A stretch of 5,679 bases of DNA. Source: an uncultured Eubacterium sp. (GTDB taxonomy: Bacteria; Bacillota; Clostridia; Lachnospirales; CAG-274). Below the pieces are notes generated by a model that did not search any database, was not told where the DNA came from, and saw nothing but the letters and a program-made list of their open reading frames with translations. The stretch lies in the NCBI GenBank assembly GCA_900543365.1, contig UQRG01000102.1:1-5679 (forward strand), in the 5' to 3' direction. The translations under genes and the position numbers were made by a program. Below are positions 1-5,271 of this stretch, piece by piece (position 1 is the first letter of the stretch; each line of letters starts with the position of its first letter).

Positions 1-682
1 CTTCTGGATAGCAATAAATAAATTTTTCATTAGTTTTTTCGTTTTTAAGTTCAAATGTAAGTCCTGCATTTACAATACATTGTTTCTTTAAAATATCTTG
101 ATAATATTCAATAGGAATATTTATATCAGTAAATACTTCTCTATCTGGTTTCCAATGAATTGTTGAACCAGTTTTCTTGATACTTGTTTTTTCTTTATGC
201 AAGCCACCTATATTTTCACCTTTTTCAAACTTAAGTTCGTATTTATAACCATCTCTATAAATAACTACATTCATATATTCAGAGCTATACTGAGTTGAGC
301 AAAGACCCAAACCATTTAATCCTAAACTAAACTCATAATTATCTCCGTTGTTATTATTATATTTGCCTCCAGCATACATTTCACAAAACAAAAGTTCCCA
401 ATTATACCTATCTTCTTTAGCATTATAATCAACTGGTATACCTCTACCGTGGTCACATACTGTTATATCATTATCTACACCAAGTATAATTTCTATTTTA
501 TCTCCATAGCCCTCTCTTGCTTCATCAATAGCATTGGATAAAATTTCAAACACTGAATGTTGACAGCCTTCAAGACCATCAGAGCCAAAAATAACACTAG
601 GACGAAGTCTGACTCTGTCAGCACCTTTAAGTGAACTTATACTCTCATTTGTATATTCATTTTTTATTGTACTTTTCTTCAT
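1..682 (-). CDS. Type IIA DNA topoisomerase B subunit (ParE/GyrB-like), N-terminal part, cut by the window edge
   Basis: This is the ATP-binding end of a type IIA topoisomerase B subunit, which powers strand passage together with an A subunit. 227 residues are present; the transducer, TOPRIM and C-terminal parts lie beyond position 1. The GHKL ATPase motifs are clear: the N-box FEILSNAIDEA (residues 45-55, with E46, N50, D53 and E54), the G1 motif DHGRGIP (77-83), and an ATP-lid segment with AGGKY (104-108) and LGLNGLG (120-126). The N-terminus RPSVIFGSDGLEG (27-39) stands where standard GyrB has PGMYIGSTDERG, so this is a divergent paralogue. From memory it resembles the extra topoisomerase B subunit of Lachnospiraceae, but whether it acts as ParE or as a second gyrase cannot be decided here. 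The start is the ATG at 682-680, with an AAAGGAT Shine-Dalgarno at 697-691 and 8 bases of spacing. It is divergent from the P-loop gene at 970. It could be mistaken for another GHKL ATPase, but the topoisomerase motifs are specific. Confidence 0.9.
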   Translation of the reverse strand, partial: MKKSTIKNEYTNESISSLKGADRVRLRPSVIFGSDGLEGCQHSVFEILSNAIDEAREGYGDKIEIILGVDNDITVCDHGRGIPVDYNAKEDRYNWELLFCEMYAGGKYNNNNGDNYEFSLGLNGLGLCSTQYSSEYMNVVIYRDGYKYELKFEKGENIGGLHKEKTSIKKTGSTIHWKPDREVFTDINIPIEYYQDILKKQCIVNAGLTFELKNEKTNEKFIYCYPE

Positions 683-711
683 AAGAGCCTATCCTTTCTA
701 TATCCTTATAA

Positions 712-740
712 TATTAACCTATAAATCAAATGTTTGTCAA
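712..740 (-). promoter_or_regulatory. Candidate promoter of the topoisomerase B gene
   Basis: On the minus strand a perfect -35 hexamer TTGACA lies at 740-735. After a 17-base spacer comes a poor -10, TTAATA, at 717-712. The leader to the ATG at 682 would be about 25 bases and contains the AAAGGAT ribosome binding site. The -35 is consensus but the -10 is weak, so the promoter may need an activator or the true -10 may be offset. Confidence 0.4.
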
Positions 741-746
741 GACAAA
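733..746. repeat. Perfect palindrome TTTGTC-AA-GACAAA, possible operator
   Basis: Two 6-base arms flank a 2-base centre in the divergent intergenic region. On the minus strand it reads TTTGTCTTGACAAA, so the candidate TTGACA -35 of the topoisomerase gene is embedded in it. A dimeric repressor bound here would block that promoter. I do not recognise the motif as the site of a named regulator, and AT-rich DNA yields chance palindromes, so operator function is inference. Confidence 0.35.
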
Positions 747-828
747 TTTAATGTTAAATATATAGAACAACAAATTTATCATTATTATTATTTAAAAATA
801 TAAAATTTTTCAAAAAATAAAAGGAAAG

Positions 829-857
829 TTAAAATATTTGTTGAATATATATATTAT
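829..857 (+). promoter_or_regulatory. Candidate promoter of the P-loop gene
   Basis: A TTAAAA hexamer at 829-834 (4 of 6 to TTGACA), a 17-base spacer, and TATTAT at 852-857 (5 of 6 to TATAAT) make a plausible vegetative promoter. Transcription would start near 864 and give a leader of about 105 bases that contains both inverted repeats described at 887-922 and 924-950. The DNA is very AT-rich, so alternative -10 boxes exist and the assignment is tentative. Confidence 0.35.
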
Positions 858-886
858 AAAGCAACAGTGAATTATATCATTGTTTA

Positions 887-922
887 TTATTACCATATTT
901 TAAAGTGTTTTATTGGTAATAA
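887..922 (+). repeat. 9-base inverted repeat in the P-loop gene leader
   Basis: TTATTACCA at 887-895 is perfectly repeated in inverse as TGGTAATAA at 914-922, with 18 bases between. As DNA the arm centres are 27 bases apart, a spacing at which two proteins or a looped dimer could bind. As RNA it is a 9-pair stem with a large AU-rich loop. It lies downstream of the candidate transcription start. It matches no riboswitch class that I know. Confidence 0.45.
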
Positions 923-923
923 C

Positions 924-950
924 TGAATGAAGAATATTTCTTCAAATTCA
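924..950 (+). repeat. Stem-loop directly before the P-loop gene RBS
   Basis: TGAAGAA at 928-934 and TTCTTCA at 938-944 form a perfect 7-pair stem around a TAT loop. TGAA at 924-927 pairs with TTCA at 947-950, with AA at 945-946 bulged, which extends the stem to 11 pairs. The structure ends five bases before the AAGGAGG Shine-Dalgarno at 955-961 and leaves it unpaired. It could protect the 5' end of the mRNA or affect ribosome access. Confidence 0.45.
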
Positions 951-969
951 TTTCAAGGAGGAGATTATT

Positions 970-1383
970 ATGGTACAGATTTTAGCAGGTGAAAAAGGTG
1001 AAGGCAAGACAAAAAAGTTATTAGAAATGGCTAATAATGCAGTTAAAAGTACTAATGGTTGTGTTGTATATATCGATGATGATAGCAGACACATTTATGA
1101 CTTAGACCACGATGTAAGGTTTGTTGAAGTAGCTGAATTTCCATTAGCAAACTATAGAGAATTAATTGGTTTTATTTACGGTATTCTTTCTCAGAATAGT
1201 GATATTGAAAAAATTTTTATTGATGGTATCTTTAAAATTGTTGCTAAACTTGACAGTGAAGATATTATTAAATTAGTAGCTAAACTTAAGGCTATTGGTG
1301 ATAAGTATAACATTGACTTTGTTGCAGCAGCAAATACACTTCCTACTGATTTACCTAAGGAAATTGCTGATGTATTAATTTAA
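970..1383 (+). CDS. Small orphan P-loop NTPase-like protein, function unknown
   Basis: This 137-residue protein begins almost at once with a Walker A motif, GEKGEGKT (residues 7-14). A second strand, CVVYIDDD (31-38), follows, then a Walker B-like strand ending in aspartate, KIFID (81-85), and a later strand, DFVAAANTL (116-124). This is the core order of a compact P-loop NTPase, so it probably binds ATP or GTP. No signal peptide or membrane segment is visible, so it should be cytosolic. The start is firm: AAGGAGG at 955-961 with 8 bases to the ATG. It is a monocistronic unit ended by the terminator at 1392-1427 and is divergent from the topoisomerase gene. From memory, similar short ATP-binding proteins occur in Lachnospiraceae without an assigned role. 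It has no AAA+ sensor or arginine-finger features and no partner gene beside it. Nucleotide binding is inference from motifs; substrate and pathway are unknown. Confidence 0.9.
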   Translation: MVQILAGEKGEGKTKKLLEMANNAVKSTNGCVVYIDDDSRHIYDLDHDVRFVEVAEFPLANYRELIGFIYGILSQNSDIEKIFIDGIFKIVAKLDSEDIIKLVAKLKAIGDKYNIDFVAAANTLPTDLPKEIADVLI

Positions 1384-1391
1384 TTACATAT

Positions 1392-1427
1392 AATGGTGCT
1401 GTATAATCAAAAACAGCACCATTTTTT
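1392..1427 (+). terminator. Rho-independent terminator of the P-loop gene
   Basis: AATGGTGCTGT at 1392-1402 pairs perfectly with ACAGCACCATT at 1413-1423 around a 10-base loop, and a run of six T at 1422-1427 follows. It starts 8 bases after the stop codon. On the opposite strand the hairpin lacks a good T-run, so it is probably weak for the leftward gene. The T-run overlaps the final codons of the convergent LURP-one gene. Confidence 0.9.
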
Positions 1428-1895
1428 AATTTCGTGAGCATTTTTCTGCATCAATAGCAAGTGTAACCATTAAGACATAAATTGCATCATCGACATTTTT
1501 TACTTCAATAGAATATGTATCTGTAAAGTTAAAAAACTCTTTGCTTATAATTGCCACATTTTCTCCATAAGAATCGATAATTGCATAATCCCATTCAAAA
1601 ATATTACCAATTATTTTCCAATCTTTATAATCAATTTTAAATGAAGGTTTAAAAAATGTAAACTTTTTTTGATATACCCTACAAATTTATCGTTTATGTA
1701 CATATTAAATTTAAGCAAAAACGAAATTATATCTTGTTTTAATGTTGCTATATGTATGCCATCACTATCTAAGATATGTAGTTTATGTCCAAAGCCTATT
1801 TTCTCTTTAACAGTATACTTTTTGAAAGAAAATTCATTATAAATATCGTAACTATCTAGCCAAGAAATTAGTCTTTGTTTAAAAAGCATTTTCAT
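1426..1895 (-). pseudogene. LURP-one/YxjI-like protein, interrupted by a frameshift
   Basis: The frame opened at 1895 stops at 1611 after 94 residues, but from about residue 78 that frame is not family-like. Re-reading one base at the run of seven A (minus strand, 1670-1664) gives a continuous 156-residue protein ending at the TAA at 1428-1426. The restored product has the usual look of the LURP-one-related (tubby/scramblase-like) family: an N-terminal MKMLFKQRLISW, repeated beta-strand units such as GHKLHILDSDG (36-46) and KFTFFKPSFKI (78-88), and a hydrophobic C-terminal helix AIYVLMVTLAID (138-149) that in this fold fills the barrel. The frameshift would remove about half of the barrel and this helix. 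The gene may be decayed, phase variable at the A-run, or intact with a sequencing error. The ribosome binding site is weak (GGGAT at 1906-1902). It follows the clpX terminator and no clear promoter is visible. The family's function in bacteria is not established. Confidence 0.8.
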
Positions 1896-1919
1896 TAAAT
1901 CATCCCAAATTAACTGAAC

Positions 1920-1946
1920 AAAAAGCTCGTATCAAACGAGCTTTTT
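1920..1946. terminator. Bidirectional hairpin terminator after clpX
   Basis: AAAAAGCTCGT at 1920-1930 pairs with ACGAGCTTTTT at 1936-1946 around a 5-base loop. The A/T flanks provide a T-run in either direction. It lies 9 bases past the clpX stop codon and should end the tig-clpP-clpX transcript. This leaves the downstream LURP-one gene dependent on read-through or an unseen promoter. Confidence 0.85.
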
Positions 1947-1955
1947 AAGAGACTG

Positions 1956-3239
1956 TCAGCCAATATTTTCTTTTTTGTTAGAAACTTTTTTATCAGTTTT
2001 TTTATCTTCCTTATATGTAAATTTTGGCTTACTATTACCATTAACAGTATCCCTAGTTATAATACACTTTTCTATATTTTTCCTTGAAGGCACTTCATAC
2101 ATTATATCATTCATAAATGATTCAACTATAGATCTAAGACCTCTAGCACCTGTTTCTTGTTCAATAGCTTTTTTTGCTATAGCATTTAATGCCTCAGGTG
2201 TAAACTCAAGATTAACACCATCAAGCTTAAGCATATATTCATACTGCTTTGTCAACGCATTCTTAGGCTCAGTTAAAATTTTAATTAAAGCGTCTTCATC
2301 AAGATTTTTAAGTGTAGCAACAATTGGCATTCTACCAATAATTTCTGGTATAAGTCCATATTTAACCAAATCCTGAGGAAGAATATTTTTAAGTATATCG
2401 CTATGCTTAATATCATCGTCTGACTTAACATCAGCACCAAAACCAATAACTTTTTTAGTCAACCTTTTATCAATAATCTTTTCAATACCAGCAAAAGCAC
2501 CACCTAATACAAATAAAATATTAGTTGTATCTATCTGGATAAATTCTTGATGTGGGTGTTTTCTTCCCCCCTGCGGAGGAACATTAGCAACAGTTCCTTC
2601 TAATATCTTAAGCAGTGCCTGTTGAACTCCTTCACCACTAACATCTCTTGTAATAGATGGATTATCAGACTTTCTAGCTATTTTATCTATTTCATCTATA
2701 TAAATAATACCTCTTTGAGCCTTTGCTATGTCAAAATCTGCCGCTTGAATTATTTTTAAAAGTATGTTTTCAACATCTTCACCAACATAACCTGCTTCTG
2801 TAAGGCTTGTTGCATCAGCTATAGCAAAAGGGACATTTAAAAGTTTTGCCATTGTTTGAGCCAAAAGAGTTTTACCTACACCTGTAGGTCCAACTAAAAG
2901 TATATTACTTTTTTGAAGTTCAACATCACTTTTAATATCCATTGCAGATATTCTTTTATAATGGTTATATACAGCTACAGACAAAACCTTTTTTGCATCA
3001 TCTTGACCAATAACATATTCATCAAGAACGGATTTTATTTCGGCAGGAGTAGGCAAATCATCTTTCAATTCAAAATCTTCTTCTGGATTTCTTAGCTCAT
3101 CTTTTAATATATCTTGACAAGCTCTAATACATTCGTTACATATATATACATGAGGTCCAGCTATAAGTTTTATTACCTCATCCTGTGCTTTGCCACAGAA
3201 TGAACACCTTAATTTTTCATCGTCCATTTTTGTTGACAT
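1956..3239 (-). CDS. clpX: ATP-dependent Clp protease ATP-binding subunit ClpX
   Basis: ClpX is the hexameric AAA+ unfoldase that recognises tagged or damaged proteins, unfolds them with ATP and threads them into ClpP. At 427 residues it has full family length. Visible in order are the C4 zinc-binding domain (C12, C15, C34, C37), Walker A GPTGVGKT (117-124), the GYVGE pore-1 loop (150-154), Walker B IIYIDEID (178-185), the RKH pore loop (226-228), the ClpP-docking loop IGF (265-267), the IGRMP segment with the likely arginine finger R303, and sensor 2 GARGLR (364-369, R366). Nothing catalytic is missing. The C-terminus ends in a lysine-rich tail (about 410-426). The start is the ATG at 3239, with AGGAG at 3251-3247 and 7 bases of spacing. 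It lies 12 bases after the clpP stop, whose TAA abuts this Shine-Dalgarno, so the two are co-transcribed and probably translationally coupled. Lon, often the next gene in clostridia, is absent. Confidence 0.98.
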   Translation of the reverse strand: MSTKMDDEKLRCSFCGKAQDEVIKLIAGPHVYICNECIRACQDILKDELRNPEEDFELKDDLPTPAEIKSVLDEYVIGQDDAKKVLSVAVYNHYKRISAMDIKSDVELQKSNILLVGPTGVGKTLLAQTMAKLLNVPFAIADATSLTEAGYVGEDVENILLKIIQAADFDIAKAQRGIIYIDEIDKIARKSDNPSITRDVSGEGVQQALLKILEGTVANVPPQGGRKHPHQEFIQIDTTNILFVLGGAFAGIEKIIDKRLTKKVIGFGADVKSDDDIKHSDILKNILPQDLVKYGLIPEIIGRMPIVATLKNLDEDALIKILTEPKNALTKQYEYMLKLDGVNLEFTPEALNAIAKKAIEQETGARGLRSIVESFMNDIMYEVPSRKNIEKCIITRDTVNGNSKPKFTYKEDKKTDKKVSNKKENIG

Positions 3240-3251
3240 CTTCTCTCTCCT

Positions 3252-3836
3252 TTATTGTGGCTTTGTTATCACTGAATCAATAAGACCATATTTAACGGCG
3301 TCTTCTGCAGACATAAAGTTATCTCTATCTGTATCTGCCTCAATTATATTCAATGGCTTTCCAGTATTTTCAGACAACATTTTATTAAGCTTATCTCTAA
3401 TTTTAAGTATATATTCTGCATGAATTTTAATATCTGTTGCTTGCCCCTTTGCACCACCTAAAGGCTGATGAATCATAATCTCAGAATTAGGTAAAGCATA
3501 CCTTTTACCCTTTGTGCCACCAGCTAAGAGAAAAGCACCCATACTAGCCGCCATACCTACACAAATAGTAGAAACATCAGGCTTAATATACTGCATAGTA
3601 TCATAAATAGCAAGACCAGCAGTAACTGAACCACCAGGACTATTAATATATAAGTTAATATCCTTGTCAGGGTCATCTGCTGCAAGGAAAAGCAACTGAG
3701 CTACAACAAGGCTAGCTGTAGTATCATTTACTTCTTCACCCAAAAATATAATTCTGTCTTGCAAAAGTCTTGAATATATATCATAAGATCTTTCACCACC
3801 AGAAGTTTTTTCAACAACAATAGGTACCAAACTCAT
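3252..3836 (-). CDS. clpP: ATP-dependent Clp protease proteolytic subunit ClpP
   Basis: ClpP is the serine peptidase that assembles into a double-heptamer chamber and degrades proteins delivered by ClpX and other Clp ATPases. The 194-residue product has the catalytic triad S98 (in GMAASMGAF), H123 (in IMIHQP) and D172 (in DTDRDNF), plus the oxyanion-loop glycines in NSPGGSVTAG and the handle helix after about residue 130. The numbering of the triad coincides with that of well-studied Firmicutes ClpP. An in-frame ATG at 3851 would add five residues (MGGIL), but the Shine-Dalgarno GGGAGG (3849-3844) overlaps that ATG and sits 7 bases before the ATG at 3836, so 3836 is the start. Residues SLVPIV then form the axial N-terminal segment, as is usual. 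It lies 85 bases after tig, separated by a strong stem-loop, and directly before clpX. No CtsR-type heptad repeat was seen upstream. Confidence 0.98.
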   Translation of the reverse strand: MSLVPIVVEKTSGGERSYDIYSRLLQDRIIFLGEEVNDTTASLVVAQLLFLAADDPDKDINLYINSPGGSVTAGLAIYDTMQYIKPDVSTICVGMAASMGAFLLAGGTKGKRYALPNSEIMIHQPLGGAKGQATDIKIHAEYILKIRDKLNKMLSENTGKPLNIIEADTDRDNFMSAEDAVKYGLIDSVITKPQ

Positions 3837-3843
3837 TAATATA

Positions 3844-3849
3844 CCTCCC
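3844..3849 (-). promoter_or_regulatory. Ribosome binding site that fixes the clpP start
   Basis: GGGAGG on the minus strand lies 7 bases before the ATG at 3836. The alternative ATG at 3851-3849 overlaps it and has no Shine-Dalgarno of its own. This rules out the longer 199-residue reading. Confidence 0.85.
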
Positions 3850-3859
3850 ATTAGAAAAT

Positions 3860-3895
3860 ATCAAGGTAAATTTATAAAAATAAACTTACCTTGAT
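3860..3895 (-). ncRNA. Intercistronic stem-loop between tig and clpP
   Basis: In minus-strand RNA the arm at 3895-3880 pairs over 16 positions with 3875-3860 around a UUUU tetraloop: ten pairs (AUCAAGGUAA with UUACCUUGAU), one G-U wobble (3885 with 3870), then five pairs. On the plus strand that wobble is an A-C mismatch, so the element is shaped for the tig-clpP transcript. It starts 26 bases after the tig stop and ends 10 bases before the clpP Shine-Dalgarno. The following AUAUUUUCUAA is only a broken U-run, so it may be a partial terminator, an RNase processing site or a stabiliser of the clpPX mRNA. It is an mRNA element, not a separate RNA gene as far as I can see. Confidence 0.6.
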
Positions 3896-3921
3896 TAATA
3901 TTACACTTTATTAGTAAATAA

Positions 3922-5196
3922 TTAAGCTTCTTTAGCAGCCTCTTCAATTACCTTTAAAGCCTTCTGTCTAAGTAAATCGTTCTTTACGCTCTTTACAAAG
4001 TCAGCACTCTTCATAATATCATCAGCTGTTACACCATATGCTTTAGCTACCTTTTCAGCTTCTTCCTTTACATCTTCATCAGTTACTTCAAGGTTTTCAG
4101 CTTTAGCTACAGCCTCAAGTGCAAGTCTAGCCTTAACATGGTTTTCAGATAGTGGCTTGTATGCCTCTTTCATAGAATCCATAGTTTGTCCCATATACTG
4201 TAAATACATATCTAAGCTAATGCCCTGCTGCTGTAACTGGAACGCATAATCCTGAATCTTCATATCAACATCAGCATCAATCATAGCTTGTGGAATATCC
4301 ATTTCACAAACATCAACTAACTTCTTAATAAGTTCTTCTTCTTTCTCAGACTTAAACTTCTGAATATTTGCAGCTAACAGGTTACCACAAATTTCATTTC
4401 TGTAATCCTTAATGTTTTCAAATTCAGTTGTATCCTGAATAAATTCATCTGTTAATTCTGGAAGTTCCTTAAATTTGATACCATTAACTTTAACTTCAAA
4501 TTTAGCAGGTTTATTTGCTAAATCTTCTTTACCATAATTTTCTGGGAATGTAACATTAACAACTACATCCTGTCCGATTTCAGAACCAATTAATTGATCT
4601 TCAAAATTATCAATGAATGTATGAGAACCGATTTCTAAATCAAAGTCCTTACCTTCACCACCTTCAAAAGCTACATCATCAATAAAGCCCTTAAAGTCAA
4701 TGTTTACAATATCACCGTTTTGCACTGGTCTATCAGTAACATCAATGATTCTAGCAGCCTTTTCTTGTTCCTTCTTAAGTTCTGCGTCAATATCTTCATC
4801 TGTAGGATTTGGATCTTTCTTCTCAAAAGTTAAACCCTTATATTCACCAAGATTTACATCTGGCTTAACCCAAACTTCAGCAGTAAATGATACACCATTT
4901 TCATCAATTGATGTTACATCAATTTCAGGCTTAGCAACAACCTCAAGATTGTTTTCAGCAACTGCTGCATCATAAGCTTCTGGTAAAACAAAGTTTACAG
5001 CATCATCATAAAAAATTGCCTTGCCGTACTGAGCTTCAATTAACTTTCTAGGAGCCTTTCCTTTTCTAAAGCCCTGAATATTAATAGAACCCTTATTCTT
5101 ATTATAAGAGTAATTCATACCCTTTTCAAAAGTTTCTGCATCAACAGTAAAAGAAATCTTTACTTTATTCTTCTCGATATTTTCAACTGTGCTCAT
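3922..5196 (-). CDS. tig: Trigger factor (ribosome-associated chaperone and prolyl isomerase)
   Basis: Trigger factor docks at the ribosome exit tunnel, shields emerging chains and catalyses cis-trans prolyl isomerisation. The 424-residue protein shows all three domains. The N-terminal ribosome-binding domain carries the docking signature GFRKGKAP (42-49). The FKBP-type domain spans roughly 150-245, with NGDIVNIDFKG (160-170), FEGG (177-180), DNFEDQLIG (196-204) and VNVTFPENYG (213-222). The helical C-terminal chaperone domain follows PELTDEF (246-252) to the end. Within the isomerase loop GSHTFIDNFE replaces the common GSGSFIPGFE; this is a mild difference and the activity effect is unknown. 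An in-frame ATG at 5226 would add ten residues, but AAGGAGG sits 8 bases before the ATG at 5196 and the promoter places the transcript start near 5228, so 5196 is the start. It heads the tig-clpP-clpX block, with a leader of about 30 bases. Confidence 0.98.
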   Translation of the reverse strand: MSTVENIEKNKVKISFTVDAETFEKGMNYSYNKNKGSINIQGFRKGKAPRKLIEAQYGKAIFYDDAVNFVLPEAYDAAVAENNLEVVAKPEIDVTSIDENGVSFTAEVWVKPDVNLGEYKGLTFEKKDPNPTDEDIDAELKKEQEKAARIIDVTDRPVQNGDIVNIDFKGFIDDVAFEGGEGKDFDLEIGSHTFIDNFEDQLIGSEIGQDVVVNVTFPENYGKEDLANKPAKFEVKVNGIKFKELPELTDEFIQDTTEFENIKDYRNEICGNLLAANIQKFKSEKEEELIKKLVDVCEMDIPQAMIDADVDMKIQDYAFQLQQQGISLDMYLQYMGQTMDSMKEAYKPLSENHVKARLALEAVAKAENLEVTDEDVKEEAEKVAKAYGVTADDIMKSADFVKSVKNDLLRQKALKVIEEAAKEA

Positions 5197-5204
5197 TAAT
5201 AGAT

Positions 5205-5211
5205 CCTCCTT
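5205..5211 (-). promoter_or_regulatory. Ribosome binding site that fixes the tig start
   Basis: A full AAGGAGG on the minus strand lies 8 bases before the ATG at 5196. The upstream in-frame ATG at 5226 has no Shine-Dalgarno and would be at or next to the predicted transcript 5' end. Confidence 0.9.
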
Positions 5212-5234
5212 AAAACATAATTGCACTTCTTAGC

Positions 5235-5243
5235 ATTATAACA
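5235..5243 (-). promoter_or_regulatory. Extended -10 promoter of tig
   Basis: The minus strand reads TGTTATAAT, a perfect extended -10 (TGn followed by TATAAT, with the hexamer at 5240-5235). The region 17 bases upstream gives only a weak -35 (TGGATT, 3 of 6) next to a T-tract at 5259-5253, which may act as an UP-like element. The start would fall near 5228. It lies in the 75-base gap after the DUF503 gene, so tig is expressed on its own and not only by read-through. Confidence 0.75.
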
Positions 5244-5271
5244 CAAGATTACAAAAAAATCCAGCTTTTTT

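Noticed and set aside
730..765. An 11-codon frame beginning ATG TTT GTC in the intergenic region
   Set aside because: No ribosome binding site, and it overlaps the palindrome and the candidate -35 of the opposite gene; chance ATG in AT-rich DNA.
1..1383. GHKL ATPase plus P-loop protein read as a two-gene defence system
   Set aside because: The GHKL protein carries specific topoisomerase B motifs, the genes are divergent and separately controlled, and no nuclease, effector or mobile element is nearby.
1664..1673. Programmed -1 ribosomal frameshift of the dnaX type
   Set aside because: The zero-frame codons are AAA AAA AGT, so the heptamer A AAA AAG is not in the required phase, and I see no clear downstream stimulatory hairpin.
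1901..1935. Promoter for the LURP-one gene (TTTGAT, 17 bases, TTAATT) after the clpX terminator
   Set aside because: Both hexamers are poor, the -35 overlaps the terminator hairpin, and the start would fall on the ribosome binding site.
1975..2376. Open frame on the plus strand opposite clpX
   Set aside because: It lies wholly antisense to clpX coding sequence, has no ribosome binding site, and its translation looks like low-complexity hydrophobic antisense.
2913..3423. Two short plus-strand open frames opposite clpX and clpP
   Set aside because: Both are antisense shadows of strongly conserved genes with no translation signals or family features.
3837..3921. CtsR or CIRCE heat-shock operator before clpP
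   Set aside because: I looked for GGTCAAA-type heptads and for TTAGCACTC/GAGTGCTAA arms here and upstream of tig and found neither; the inverted repeat present is an RNA-type stem.
4700..4975. Plus-strand open frame opposite tig
   Set aside because: Antisense to the trigger factor FKBP-domain region; serine-rich translation typical of a shadow frame and no Shine-Dalgarno.
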